39,492 bases of DNA, taken from positions 1-39,492 of the forward strand of contig NZ_CANCLE010000013.1 of NCBI RefSeq assembly GCF_947378715.1. Direction: 5' to 3'. Shown one piece after another: positions 6,820-13,879 of this stretch. Position numbers and translations under genes: made by a program. Under the pieces are notes generated by a model. That model did not search any database. It saw only the letters and a program-made list of their open reading frames with translations, and was not told the DNA's origin. The stretch comes from Phenylobacterium aquaticum. Its GTDB lineage: Bacteria; Pseudomonadota; Alphaproteobacteria; Caulobacterales; Caulobacteraceae. Positions within the stretch are counted from its first letter, which is position 1. Every line of letters starts with the position of its first letter.

Positions 6820-8196
6820 TTAAGCGTTCATTACGCTCAGATATTTGAACCGCCCCAGCAGCAGGGCGGCTGACAGGAAGCTGGCGGCGATCACCGCCCA
6901 GACCACGCCCATCAGACCCAGGCCTGCGGGGATCGCCAGCCACCAGGCCAGGGGCGACATCACGAACACATAGCTGGCCAGGTGGGTGACGCTGGGCATC
7001 CACACGTCTCCGCGCGCCCGCAGGGCCTGGGCGCAGACCACCTGCAGGGCGTCGGGGACCAGCATCAGGGCCGAGAGCGCCACGGCCGGAACGGCGAGCG
7101 CCAGGGTCGCGGGGTCGAGGGTGTAGCCGCGCGACATCAGGCCCGCGCCCAGCCAGACGATCAGGCTGACCCCCAGGGCGAAGACCCCGGTGACCGCGAA
7201 GGCGACCAGGGCGGCGCGATCGACGGCCTTCATGTCCCGTGCGCCATAGGCCCGGCCGACCAGCACGGCGGCGGCGGTCGACAGGCCCAGCGGGACCATG
7301 AAGACGATGGCGGCGACATTCAGGGTGATCGCCCAGGCGGCCACGGCCAGGCCGCCGATCCAGCCGGCGATGACGTTCATGCTGGCGAAGGAGGCGACCT
7401 CGAAGAAGTTGGACGCCCCGGCCCCGAAGCCGATGCGGCGCTGCTCGGCCTCGGCGGCGCGATCCGGCTCGGGCTTGGTGAAGACCCCCAGTTCGCGGGC
7501 CTCGGGCATGCGGGCGATATAGATCAGCAGGGCCGCCGCCAGGAAGGTCCGGGCGCTGGTGGTCGCCCAGGCCCCACCCACGGCGCCCATGGCCGGCAGG
7601 CCGAACCTGCCCGGCACCAACAGCAGGTCGACGCTGAGGTTCACGCCATTGGCGATCCACATCATGGCCGCCGCCGCCTTGGGCCGCGACAGGCCCTCCA
7701 GCCAGAAACTCGCCGCCACGCTGATGGCGTAGCCTGGCAGGGAAAAGGCGAAGACCACCAGCGGGCGCGAGGCCCCGTCGGCCAGCGCCTTGCCCAGGCC
7801 CAGCATGTGCAGGAGGACCGGCCCGCCCGCGATGGTGATCACGGTCGAGACCGCGCCGATCCACAGGCTGTAGGCCAGGCCCCGGCGCAGCACCGCGCCG
7901 GCGAGATCGCGGCGTCCCTGGCCGATCACCCGGGCGGTCATCACCTGCACCCCGGCCAGCAGGCCGACCGACATGGTCACCACCACGCTGGTCGGCGCCC
8001 AGGCCAGGGCGTGGAAACCCAGCTCGCGGGCCGAATAGCGGCCGACCACCAGGGCGTCGCTCAGGCCCATGGCCATGATGCCCAGCCGCGCAAGCACCAC
8101 CGGCCAGGCCAGCTTCATCAGCTCGGCCAGGTCGTTGCGGACAGAAACGGCGCGTCCTCCCACCTGGGAGGGCGCTGGGACCTCCGAGGGGGTCAT
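6820..8196 (-). CDS. MATE family efflux transporter
   Basis: A 458-residue inner-membrane exporter with twelve expected segments in two MatE halves (about residues 25-185 and 245-405), of the NorM/DinF type that expels cationic drugs or metabolites in exchange for sodium or protons. Useful marks are LAWPVVLARLGIMAMGLSDALVVGRYS in the first half and the parallel FEVASFASMNVIAGWIGG in the second. The open frame extends to 8295, but those extra residues come from palindromic repeat R2a, so the ATG at 8196 (MTPSEV) is preferred even though no strong Shine-Dalgarno precedes it. It is 47 bases upstream of the VanZ-like gene on the same strand, so the two may be co-transcribed. Substrate unknown. 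Confidence 0.88.
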   Translation of the reverse strand: MTPSEVPAPSQVGGRAVSVRNDLAELMKLAWPVVLARLGIMAMGLSDALVVGRYSARELGFHALAWAPTSVVVTMSVGLLAGVQVMTARVIGQGRRDLAGAVLRRGLAYSLWIGAVSTVITIAGGPVLLHMLGLGKALADGASRPLVVFAFSLPGYAISVAASFWLEGLSRPKAAAAMMWIANGVNLSVDLLLVPGRFGLPAMGAVGGAWATTSARTFLAAALLIYIARMPEARELGVFTKPEPDRAAEAEQRRIGFGAGASNFFEVASFASMNVIAGWIGGLAVAAWAITLNVAAIVFMVPLGLSTAAAVLVGRAYGARDMKAVDRAALVAFAVTGVFALGVSLIVWLGAGLMSRGYTLDPATLALAVPAVALSALMLVPDALQVVCAQALRARGDVWMPSVTHLASYVFVMSPLAWWLAIPAGLGLMGVVWAVIAASFLSAALLLGRFKYLSVMNA

Positions 8197-8283
8197 GGGA
8201 TCACCGGTTTTCAAAGAAGGCGCGGAAACTGGCGCCTCGGGACTTCGGGGGCAAGGGAAGTTTGGGAATTCCGACGCCGCACG

Positions 8284-8321
8284 TCCCTCACCCAACCCTC
8301 TCCCCGAAAGCGGGGCGAGGG
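8284..8321 (+). repeat. GC-rich palindromic intergenic repeat, copy R2a
   Basis: The head CCCTCACCCAACCC (from 8285) is followed by a CTCTCCCCG-AAA-CGGGGCGAGGG palindrome. It is the plus-oriented partner of R2b; only about 14 bases lie between them. The unit lies between the MATE and DUF559 genes. Confidence 0.78.
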
Positions 8322-8322
8322 C

Positions 8323-8712
8323 TCACGCTTTCTGCTCCTCGCCCCGCTTGCGGGGAGAGGCCGGGTGAGGGTCCTCGCCGCCGCAGGCGGCGAGGACGGC
8401 GTCGCAAATCCACGAGAGCCCCTCATAGACCCCCTGATTGTTGACCCGCATAACCCGGAAACCCGATCGCTCCAGATAGTTCGTACGCCGCGCGTCGTAG
8501 GCCTCATCGTCATGCGTCGCGCCATCCACCTCTATGATCAGCTTGGCCTCGCGGCAGAGGAAATCGGCGATGTAGGGACCGACCGGAACCTGCCTGCGCC
8601 ACTTCCAGCCGCCGAGTTTCCGATCGCGCAGGGCGTTCCAGAGCCTGGCCTCGGCATGGGTGTGGTCGGCACGGAGGTCGCGAGCCCGATCCCTGAGATG
8701 GCTGCGTGGCAT
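8323..8712 (-). CDS. DUF559 (Vsr-like endonuclease fold) protein embedded in palindromic repeats
   Basis: A 129-residue protein of the DUF559 family, related in fold to very-short-patch-repair and restriction endonucleases. Core motifs are ARDLRADHTHAEARLWNALRDRKLGGWKWRRQVPVGPYIADFLC, then AKLIIEVDGATHDDEAYDARRTNYLERSGFRVMRV read in order, with the E-V-D and Q-V-P-x-x-x-x-x-x-D-F elements expected for a metal site. The start ATG at 8712 has GGGAGGG about six bases upstream; an earlier ATG lies inside repeat R3. The last about 18 residues (DPHPASPRKRGEEQ) are encoded by repeat R2b, so the gene reads into the repeat to find its stop. Family members are often described near such repeats; biochemical activity is unproven. 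Confidence 0.82.
   Translation of the reverse strand: MPRSHLRDRARDLRADHTHAEARLWNALRDRKLGGWKWRRQVPVGPYIADFLCREAKLIIEVDGATHDDEAYDARRTNYLERSGFRVMRVNNQGVYEGLSWICDAVLAACGGEDPHPASPRKRGEEQKA
8336..8371 (-). repeat. GC-rich palindromic intergenic repeat, copy R2b (inside the DUF559 reading frame)
   Basis: Inverted relative to R2a: CCTCGCCCCGC-TTG-GCGGGGAGAGG followed by CCGGGTGAGGG. It overlaps the 3' end of the DUF559 coding region, where its translation gives the residues PHPASPRKRGEE. A further hairpin follows at 8373-8395 (CCTCGCCGCC / GGCGGCGAGG). Confidence 0.78.
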
Positions 8713-8721
8713 GAAGGCCCT

Positions 8722-8760
8722 CCCCCCACCCAACCCTCTCCCCGCAAGCGGGGCGAGGGC
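8722..8760 (+). repeat. GC-rich palindromic intergenic repeat, copy R3
   Basis: CCCACCCAACCC followed by CTCTCCCCGC-AA-GCGGGGCGAGGG (to 8759). Same family and orientation as R2a. It lies directly upstream of the DUF559 gene and touches its Shine-Dalgarno, so the gene is bracketed by repeat copies. Confidence 0.78.
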
Positions 8761-8827
8761 TAAACGGCGGCGCTTGTTCTTTATATGTTCTTCTACCTTG
8801 GCGCAGCAAGCCGAGTAAGCTCACCCC

Positions 8828-9526
8828 ATGTCAGATCCTTCCATGAAGCGGCGTCTCTTCCTGGCCGGGGTGGCCGCGCTCGCGGCGACGCCCGCCCTCG
8901 CCCAGACGGCGGCGCCCGCTGATCCGGCCGTGGCGGCGACGCCCGCCGCCCCAGCACCCGTCACCCCGCCAGCGCCCGTCACACCCCCCAAGCCCAAGGG
9001 CCTGGTGCGGGTGAGCCTGACCACCTCCTACGGGGTCATTGTGCTGGAGTTGCACAAGGCCCAGGCCCCGATCACCACCGCCAACTTCCTGCGCTATGTG
9101 GATGAAGGCCGGATGGATCACGCCAGCTTCTACCGCGCCAATCATCCGCCCGGGGTCACCGACTTCGGCCTGCTGCAGGGCGGGCTGCAGAATGATCCCA
9201 AGTGGCTGCTCAAGCCCATCGCCCACGAGAGCACGACCAAGACCGGCCTGGCCCATACCGACGGCGCGATCTCCATGGGCCGCCGCGCCCTGGGCACGGC
9301 GACCTCGGACTTCTTCATCTGCGTGGGCGACCAGAAATATCTGGACGCCGATCCCAAGGCCAAGGGCGACAATGCCGGCTATGCCGTGTTCGGCTATGTG
9401 GTCGAGGGCATGGACGTGGTGAAGAAGATGCTGGCCCTTCCCACCTCCCCCACCGCCGGGGTCGGGGTCATGAAGGGCTCGATGCTGATGCGCTCCGTGC
9501 CGATGAAGGCGCGCCGACTCGGCTGA
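8828..9526 (+). CDS. Exported cyclophilin-type peptidyl-prolyl cis-trans isomerase
   Basis: A 232-residue protein whose leader KRRLFLAGVAALAATPALAQ has a twin-arginine-like start and a cleavage site after ALA, so it should act in the periplasm. A proline/alanine-rich linker (about residues 27-57) follows, then a cyclophilin domain (about 60-225): VSLTTSYGVIVLELHKAQAPITTANFLRYVD, FYRANHP with the arginine used in catalysis, the GAISMGRRALGTATSDFFICVGD block and AGYAVFGYVVEGMDVV. It catalyses proline isomerisation in protein folding. The first ATG (8828) is used; a second at 8843 starts exactly at the leader and is also possible. No strong Shine-Dalgarno is seen for either. Confidence 0.88.
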   Translation: MSDPSMKRRLFLAGVAALAATPALAQTAAPADPAVAATPAAPAPVTPPAPVTPPKPKGLVRVSLTTSYGVIVLELHKAQAPITTANFLRYVDEGRMDHASFYRANHPPGVTDFGLLQGGLQNDPKWLLKPIAHESTTKTGLAHTDGAISMGRRALGTATSDFFICVGDQKYLDADPKAKGDNAGYAVFGYVVEGMDVVKKMLALPTSPTAGVGVMKGSMLMRSVPMKARRLG

Positions 9527-9550
9527 GCGCGGCGAATTTCCCTGGCGCAC

Positions 9551-9578
9551 ATGTCGGGAAGCGGTCGCCGCCCGCGTC
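9551..9578 (+). promoter_or_regulatory. Putative ECF42-type promoter of the YCII-sigma operon (ATGTCGG-N17-CGTC)
   Basis: TGTCGG at 9552-9557 and CGTC at 9575-9578 are separated by 17 bases; the start codon follows 45 bases later. The same bipartite motif with the same spacing occurs at 11277 and 30994. As I recall, the promoter reported for an ECF42 factor of Streptomyces has TGTCGA at -35 and CGA/TC at -10. Autoregulation by the sigma factor of this operon is inference. Confidence 0.6.
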
Positions 9579-9623
9579 GTTCCGTTGAAGCCCGACCGCG
9601 CTTTGCAGATACGGAGACCCGCC

Positions 9624-9998
9624 ATGCTGTACGCCATCCTCTGCTACAATGACGAAGCCTCGGTCGGCGCCTGGTCCAAGGCCGAGGAGGACCAGGTGAT
9701 GGACGCCCTGTGGGCCGTGCAGGAACCCTATGTCCAGGCCGGCCGCATGGGTCCGGTCGCCCGGCTATTGCCGACCACGGCGGCCACCACCCTGCGCAAG
9801 AATGGCGACGAGCCCCTGGTGATCGACGGCCCGTTCGCTGAGACCAAGGAACAGCTGCTGGGCTTCTACGTCGTCGACTGCGATGACCTGGACGCCGCGC
9901 TCGCCCTGGCCCGTGACCTGGCCAAGGCCAATCCGGGCCTGGGCTCCTATGAGATCCGCCCGGTGCTGACCCATCGGCCGGGAACCCTGCCCGCATGA
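9624..9998 (+). CDS. YCII-related (DGPF domain) protein
   Basis: A 124-residue protein of the YCII fold, a ferredoxin-like alpha/beta barrel. It begins MLYAILCYNDE and contains the DGPFAETKEQLLGFYVVDCDDLDAALALA signature that gives the DGPF name, ending with YEIRPVLTH. Relatives include muconolactone-isomerase-like enzymes, but the catalytic role of DGPF proteins is not known. It is the standard partner of ECF42 sigma factors. The ATG at 9624 is chosen because GGAG lies seven bases before it and because the fold starts there; the open frame from 9585 has no such support. The stop overlaps the sigma factor start by four bases (ATGA), indicating translational coupling. A putative sigma-specific promoter lies at 9551-9578. 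Confidence 0.9.
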   Translation: MLYAILCYNDEASVGAWSKAEEDQVMDALWAVQEPYVQAGRMGPVARLLPTTAATTLRKNGDEPLVIDGPFAETKEQLLGFYVVDCDDLDAALALARDLAKANPGLGSYEIRPVLTHRPGTLPA

Positions 9999-11257
9999 GC
10001 GACCTGGCCTGGATCGAGGCGGCCCTGACCTCCGCCCGGCCCCAGGCGATCGGCGCCCTGCTGCGCTACTTCCGCGATCTCGACACCGCCGAGGAGGCCT
10101 TTCAGGAGGCCTGCCTGCGCGCCCTGCGCAGCTGGCCGGACAAGGGCCCGCCGCGCGATCCCGCCGCCTGGCTGATCCTGGTGGGCCGCAACGCCGGGGT
10201 CGATACCGTGCGCAAGCTCTCCCGCCAGCAAGCCCTGCCCGATGAGGCGGCGATCTCCGATCTGGAGGACGCCGAGGCCGACCTGGCCGAACGGCTGGAC
10301 GGCGCCGACTATCGCGACGACATCCTGCGGCTGCTGTTCGTCTGCTGCCACCCCGACCTGCCGGCCACCCAGCAGATCGCGCTCGCCCTGCGCATCGTCT
10401 CCGGCCTGTCGGTGAAGCAGATCGCCCGCGCCTTCCTGGTCGGCGAGAGCGCCATGGAGCAGCGGATCACCCGGGCCAAGGCCAGGATCGCCAAGGCCGA
10501 CACGCCCTTCGAGGCGCCGGGTCCGATCGAGCGGGCGGAGCGATTGGCCGCCGTCGCCGCGATGATCTACCTGGTGTTCAACGAGGGCTATTCCGCCGGC
10601 CCCGGGGCCACGGACGCCCGCGCCGGACTGGCCGACGAGGCGATCCGCCTGGCCCGCCTGCTGCTGCGGCTGTTCCAGACCGAGCCTGAGATCATGGGCC
10701 TGACCGCCCTCATCCTGCTGCAGCACGCCCGCGCCGCCGCCCGGTTCGACTCCGCCGGCGAGATGGTGCTGCTCGACGACCAGGATCGCCGCCTCTGGAA
10801 CGCCGGCCTGATCGCCGAGGGTCTGGCTCTGATCGACAAGGCCATGCGCCACCGCCGTCCCGGCCCCTATCAGGTCCAGGCCGCCATCGCCGCCCTGCAT
10901 GCCCGCGCCGCGGCGCCGGCCGAGACCGACTGGGCCCAGATCGACCGGCTCTATGCGACCCTGGAGCGGCTCCAGCCTTCGCCGGTCGTGACGCTCAACC
11001 GGGCGGTGGCGGTGTCAAAGGTCGCAGGGCCGGCGGCGGCGCTCGCCATGATCGAGCCCCTGGCGCCCCGGCTGACCGGCTATTTCCATTTCCACGGCCT
11101 GAAAGGCGCGCTGCTGCTGCAGCTGGGCCAGACCGAAGCGGCGCGGGTCGCGTTCGGCCAGGCCATCGCGCTCGCCAATACGCCCGCCGAAGCCGCCCAC
11201 ATCCGCGCACGATTGGACCGTCTTCTGCCGGAGAACGACGCCGGGGCCTCGACGTGA
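9995..11257 (+). CDS. ECF42-class RNA polymerase sigma factor with C-terminal TPR-like extension
   Basis: A 420-residue sigma factor, twice the usual ECF length. Region 2 occupies about residues 10-80 (EEAFQEACLRALRSWPDKGPPRDPAAWLILVGRNAGVD), region 4 about 115-165 (ALRIVSGLSVKQIARAFLVGESAMEQRITRAK). Then comes the family-specific extension: MIYLVFNEGYSAGPG near 190, a GLTALILLQHARAAAR helix, LLDDQDRRLWN, GPYQVQAAIAALHA, PSPVVTLNRAVAV and a terminal TPR-like pair. No anti-sigma gene is adjacent; in this class the C-terminal extension is thought to control activity. It is coupled to the YCII gene by a four-base overlap. Its likely targets here are this operon, the SRPBCC gene at 11331 and the AHSA1 gene at 31053, because all three carry the same promoter-like motif. 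Confidence 0.93.
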   Translation: MSDLAWIEAALTSARPQAIGALLRYFRDLDTAEEAFQEACLRALRSWPDKGPPRDPAAWLILVGRNAGVDTVRKLSRQQALPDEAAISDLEDAEADLAERLDGADYRDDILRLLFVCCHPDLPATQQIALALRIVSGLSVKQIARAFLVGESAMEQRITRAKARIAKADTPFEAPGPIERAERLAAVAAMIYLVFNEGYSAGPGATDARAGLADEAIRLARLLLRLFQTEPEIMGLTALILLQHARAAARFDSAGEMVLLDDQDRRLWNAGLIAEGLALIDKAMRHRRPGPYQVQAAIAALHARAAAPAETDWAQIDRLYATLERLQPSPVVTLNRAVAVSKVAGPAAALAMIEPLAPRLTGYFHFHGLKGALLLQLGQTEAARVAFGQAIALANTPAEAAHIRARLDRLLPENDAGAST

Positions 11258-11276
11258 CCGGATTTTTCGGGGCGTG

Positions 11277-11304
11277 ATGTCGGCGGCGCGCCCGCGGCGA
11301 CGTC
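11277..11304 (+). promoter_or_regulatory. Putative ECF42-type promoter of the SRPBCC gene (ATGTCGG-N17-CGTC)
   Basis: TGTCGG at 11278-11283 and CGTC at 11301-11304 with a 17-base spacer, starting 20 bases after the sigma factor stop codon. The start codon of the SRPBCC gene lies 26 bases downstream. It means this gene can be transcribed independently of read-through from the sigma operon, if the motif is real. Confidence 0.58.
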
Positions 11305-11330
11305 CTAAGACCGACACCAGGAGCCACCTC

Positions 11331-11858
11331 ATGCTGAAATACATCGTCCTGGCGGTCATCGTCGTGATCGCCGCCGTGCTGGCCTATGCCGCGAGCCGCC
11401 CCAACGGCTTCAAATACCAGCGCACGACCCTGATCCATGCGCCGGCGGAGAAGATCTTCGCCCTGATCAACGATTTCCACGCCTGGGCGGGGTGGTCCCC
11501 CTATGAGAAGCTCGATCCGGCCATGGCGCGGACCTATTCTGGGCCGGCCAGCGGGCTCGGCGCCGCCTATGGCTGGGAGAGCGGGGGCAAGGCGGGGGTT
11601 GGCAGCATGGAGATCACGGCGGTCAAGCCGGCCGCCCAGATCGTCATCCGCCTGATCTTCACCAAGCCCTTCGCCGCCAGCAACACCGCCACCTTCGACC
11701 TGGTCCCCGAGGCGGACGGAACCCGGGTGACCTGGACCATGGAAGGCGCAAACCCGTTCATCGCAAAACTCATGGGCCTGGTGTTCAGCATGGACAAGAT
11801 GGTGGGCGGCGACTTCGAGACCGGCCTCGCCAGCCTCAAGGCCCAGTGCGAGGCCTGA
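11331..11858 (+). CDS. SRPBCC family protein with N-terminal membrane anchor
   Basis: A 175-residue protein: a single hydrophobic segment (about residues 2-22), then a START/polyketide-cyclase-like SRPBCC domain recognised from FKYQRTTLIHAPAEKIFALINDFHAWAGWSPYEKLDP and the later VTWTMEGANPFIAKLMGLVF. This fold binds hydrophobic ligands in a deep pocket; the ligand is unknown. The ATG at 11331 has AGGAG seven bases upstream. It follows the ECF42 sigma gene by 73 bases with its own putative sigma promoter in the gap, consistent with being a regulon member. The anchor suggests action at the membrane, with the domain either in the periplasm or cytoplasm (orientation not determined). Confidence 0.85.
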   Translation: MLKYIVLAVIVVIAAVLAYAASRPNGFKYQRTTLIHAPAEKIFALINDFHAWAGWSPYEKLDPAMARTYSGPASGLGAAYGWESGGKAGVGSMEITAVKPAAQIVIRLIFTKPFAASNTATFDLVPEADGTRVTWTMEGANPFIAKLMGLVFSMDKMVGGDFETGLASLKAQCEA

Positions 11859-11862
11859 GCGG

Positions 11863-12363
11863 TCAGGCGCCCGGCAGGCGGTACTTCGAGGCCATGACAC
11901 AGCTCGGCACGCCATGCTGGACGCTGACCGTGGCCGGCACGCCGACGCCGGGGGCGAAATAGAAGGTCCCCTTGCCGGATTTGATCTCCAGGACGGCGGG
12001 ACCGGTGAACTGGCAGACGTCGCGTTCGCCGATCTTGTCGGCGCCATGCATGCCGGCGACACCGCATTCCACATGGCCGAACCGGCGGCCGAAATCGATC
12101 ATGTCGAAGCTGAACACCTGCTGCGCCCGCAACGGTTGGGCGGCGTATTGCGCGGCGGTCCAGCTCGGACAGGGCGCGCCGGTCACGGTCAGGTCCTGGG
12201 TGAAGACCTTGGACTCCTGGAGAGCGACCGCATTGCGCTCCAGGGCCGCCTTGCCCAGCACATAGGTCACCGGCGCGCCGATCGCCAGCGCCACGGCGAG
12301 CGCGATCCAGACCACGCCACCGGAGCGCGCCACGCCGCCAAAGTCCTTGCTTCTCTTGACCAT
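11863..12363 (-). CDS. Membrane-anchored hypothetical protein
   Basis: A 166-residue protein with one membrane segment near residues 17-36 after a basic N-terminus (KRSK), so the remaining 130 residues are probably periplasmic. That part has four cysteines (about 65, 100, 117 and 155), compatible with two disulfides, and a strand-rich C-terminal half (AVLEIKSGKGTFYFAPGVGVPATVSV). I do not recognise a family. The ATG at 12363 is used; only a weak GGA precedes it. It converges on the SRPBCC gene with four bases between the stops and lies downstream of the DAHP synthase gene, separated by a conspicuous AT-rich patch. Confidence 0.7.
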   Translation of the reverse strand: MVKRSKDFGGVARSGGVVWIALAVALAIGAPVTYVLGKAALERNAVALQESKVFTQDLTVTGAPCPSWTAAQYAAQPLRAQQVFSFDMIDFGRRFGHVECGVAGMHGADKIGERDVCQFTGPAVLEIKSGKGTFYFAPGVGVPATVSVQHGVPSCVMASKYRLPGA

Positions 12364-12403
12364 CAGGGTTCCGTCGCTCGACCTTCGCCCCGTCAGCCTG
12401 CGG

Positions 12404-12430
12404 GCGGAGCCATGATAGACACGGCTCCGC
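12404..12430. terminator. Hairpin downstream of DAHP synthase gene
   Basis: GCGGAGCC (12404-12411) and GGCTCCGC (12423-12430) form a perfect eight-base stem around an 11-base loop. It lies 31-57 bases beyond the stop of the DAHP synthase gene and before the next gene on the minus strand. No T-run is present; a role as a transcript end or attenuator is inference. Confidence 0.35.
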
Positions 12431-12432
12431 TC

Positions 12433-12448
12433 ACAAATCTACATTTGT
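12433..12448. promoter_or_regulatory. AT-rich palindrome ACAAAT-N4-ATTTGT
   Basis: ACAAAT (12433-12438) and ATTTGT (12443-12448) form a perfect palindrome with a four-base centre. It stands out in an AT-rich pocket (about 12431-12459) within otherwise very GC-rich DNA. On the minus strand TATAAAT precedes it. The position upstream of the membrane-anchored gene at 12363 would suit an operator or promoter region; no regulator is identified. Confidence 0.3.
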
Positions 12449-12460
12449 AATTTATAGAAC

Positions 12461-13843
12461 TCAGATCGCCGCGCGCAGGGCCTCGGCGAGCCGGTCCTCC
12501 TTGAGCTTCTCGGCCACCAGGAAGGCCAGTTCCAACGCCTGCTCGCCATTGAGACGCGGGTCGCAATGGGTGTGATAGCGGTCGGCGAGATCGCCCTCCG
12601 ACAGGGCCCGGGCCCCGCCCAGGCATTCGGTGACGTTCTGGCCGGTCATCTCCAGATGCACGCCGCCGGGATGGACGCCCTCGGCCTTGCAAATCTCGAT
12701 GAAGCTCTTCACCTCCGACAGGATCCGGTCGAAGGGCCGGGTCTTGTAGCCATTGGCGGCGGTGAGCGTGTTGCCGTGCATGGGGTCGATCGCCCAGACC
12801 ACGGCGCGACCGCCCTGCTTGGTGGCCCGCAGCAGGCGCGGCAGGCGATCCGCGATCTTGTCGTGGCCGAACCGGCCATAGAGGGTCAGGCGGCCCGGCT
12901 CGTTCTTGGGGTTCAGCACGTCGATCAGCCGCAGCAGATCGTCGGGCTCCATGGTCGGACCGACCTTGCAGCCGACCGGATTACGGATGCCGCGGAAATA
13001 TTCGACATGGGCGCCGTCCAGCTGGCGGGTGCGCTCGCCGATCCAGACCATGTGGGCCGAGGTGTCGTACCACTCGCCCGAGGTGCTATCGATCCGCGTC
13101 ATCGCCTCCTCGAAGCCCAGCAGCAGGGCCTCGTGGGCGGTGAAGAACTCCACGCGATGCAGGTCGGGATGGCTCTCCGGGGTGACCCCGATGGCGGCCA
13201 TGAAGGTCAGGGCCTCGCTGATCTTCTCGGACAGTTCCTTGTAGCGGGCGCCCTGGGGGCTGTCGTTGACGAAGCCCAGGGTCCAGCGGTGGATGTTGTA
13301 GAGGTCGGCATAGCCGCCGCCGGCGAAGGCGCGCAGCAGGTTCAGCGTCGAGGACGACTGGCCATAGGCCTGCAACAGGCGCTGCGGGTCCGGAATCCGC
13401 GCCTCCGGCGTGAACTCCATGCCGTTGATGTTGTCGCCGCGATAGGACGGCAGGGTCACGTCGCCGATGGTCTCGGTGGGTGACGAGCGCGGCTTGGCGA
13501 ACTGGCCGGCCATGCGGCCCACCTTCACCACGGGCTTGCCGCCGGCGAAGGTCAGGACCACCGCCATCTGCAGGATCAGCCGGAACATGTCGCGGATGTT
13601 GTCGGCGTGGAATTCCTTGAAGCTCTCGGCGCAGTCGCCGCCCTGCAACAGGAAGGCCCGGCCCTCGGCGACGTCGGCCAGCAGGCTTTTCAGACGGCGC
13701 GCCTCGCCCGCGAACACCAGGGGCGGCATGCCGCGCAGGGTCTGTTCCACGCGGCTCAGGGCCGACAGGTCCGGATAGTCCTCGGGGATGTGCTTGGCGG
13801 TCTTGGCGCGCCAGGAAGCCGGATTCCAGTGCTCGGTCATCAT
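12461..13843 (-). CDS. aroG: Class II 3-deoxy-7-phosphoheptulonate (DAHP) synthase
   Basis: A 460-residue enzyme that condenses phosphoenolpyruvate and erythrose 4-phosphate, the first step of the shikimate pathway to aromatic amino acids. It belongs to the class II (plant/mycobacterial) type, shown by the N-terminal WNPASWRAKTAKHIPEDY, then LLQGGDCAESF with the metal-binding cysteine, KVGRMAGQFAKPRS, RGDNINGMEF, and later WIGERTRQLDGAHVEYFRGIRNPVGCKVGP, VVWAIDPMHGNT, and HLEMTGQNVTECLGG. Length is normal. Two ATG codons are adjacent (13843 and 13840); GGAG lies five to eight bases upstream and fits either. The gene stands alone, downstream of the O-antigen ligase-like gene by about 36 bases, so it could be in the same transcript. 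Confidence 0.95.
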   Translation of the reverse strand: MMTEHWNPASWRAKTAKHIPEDYPDLSALSRVEQTLRGMPPLVFAGEARRLKSLLADVAEGRAFLLQGGDCAESFKEFHADNIRDMFRLILQMAVVLTFAGGKPVVKVGRMAGQFAKPRSSPTETIGDVTLPSYRGDNINGMEFTPEARIPDPQRLLQAYGQSSSTLNLLRAFAGGGYADLYNIHRWTLGFVNDSPQGARYKELSEKISEALTFMAAIGVTPESHPDLHRVEFFTAHEALLLGFEEAMTRIDSTSGEWYDTSAHMVWIGERTRQLDGAHVEYFRGIRNPVGCKVGPTMEPDDLLRLIDVLNPKNEPGRLTLYGRFGHDKIADRLPRLLRATKQGGRAVVWAIDPMHGNTLTAANGYKTRPFDRILSEVKSFIEICKAEGVHPGGVHLEMTGQNVTECLGGARALSEGDLADRYHTHCDPRLNGEQALELAFLVAEKLKEDRLAEALRAAI

Positions 13844-13879
13844 TCCACTCCGCGCCCGCGCGGTCGCGGGCGGCGCCTT

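Noticed and set aside
3022..8760. The palindromic repeats read as a CRISPR array
   Set aside because: Copies are few, in both orientations, irregularly spaced, and have no uniform spacers or cas genes.
6982..8763. Long plus-strand frame of 593 codons opposite the MATE and DUF559 genes
   Set aside because: Rich in G, R, P, H and A as expected for an antisense shadow in high-GC DNA; no domain, and both strands cannot code here while the MATE motifs are clear.
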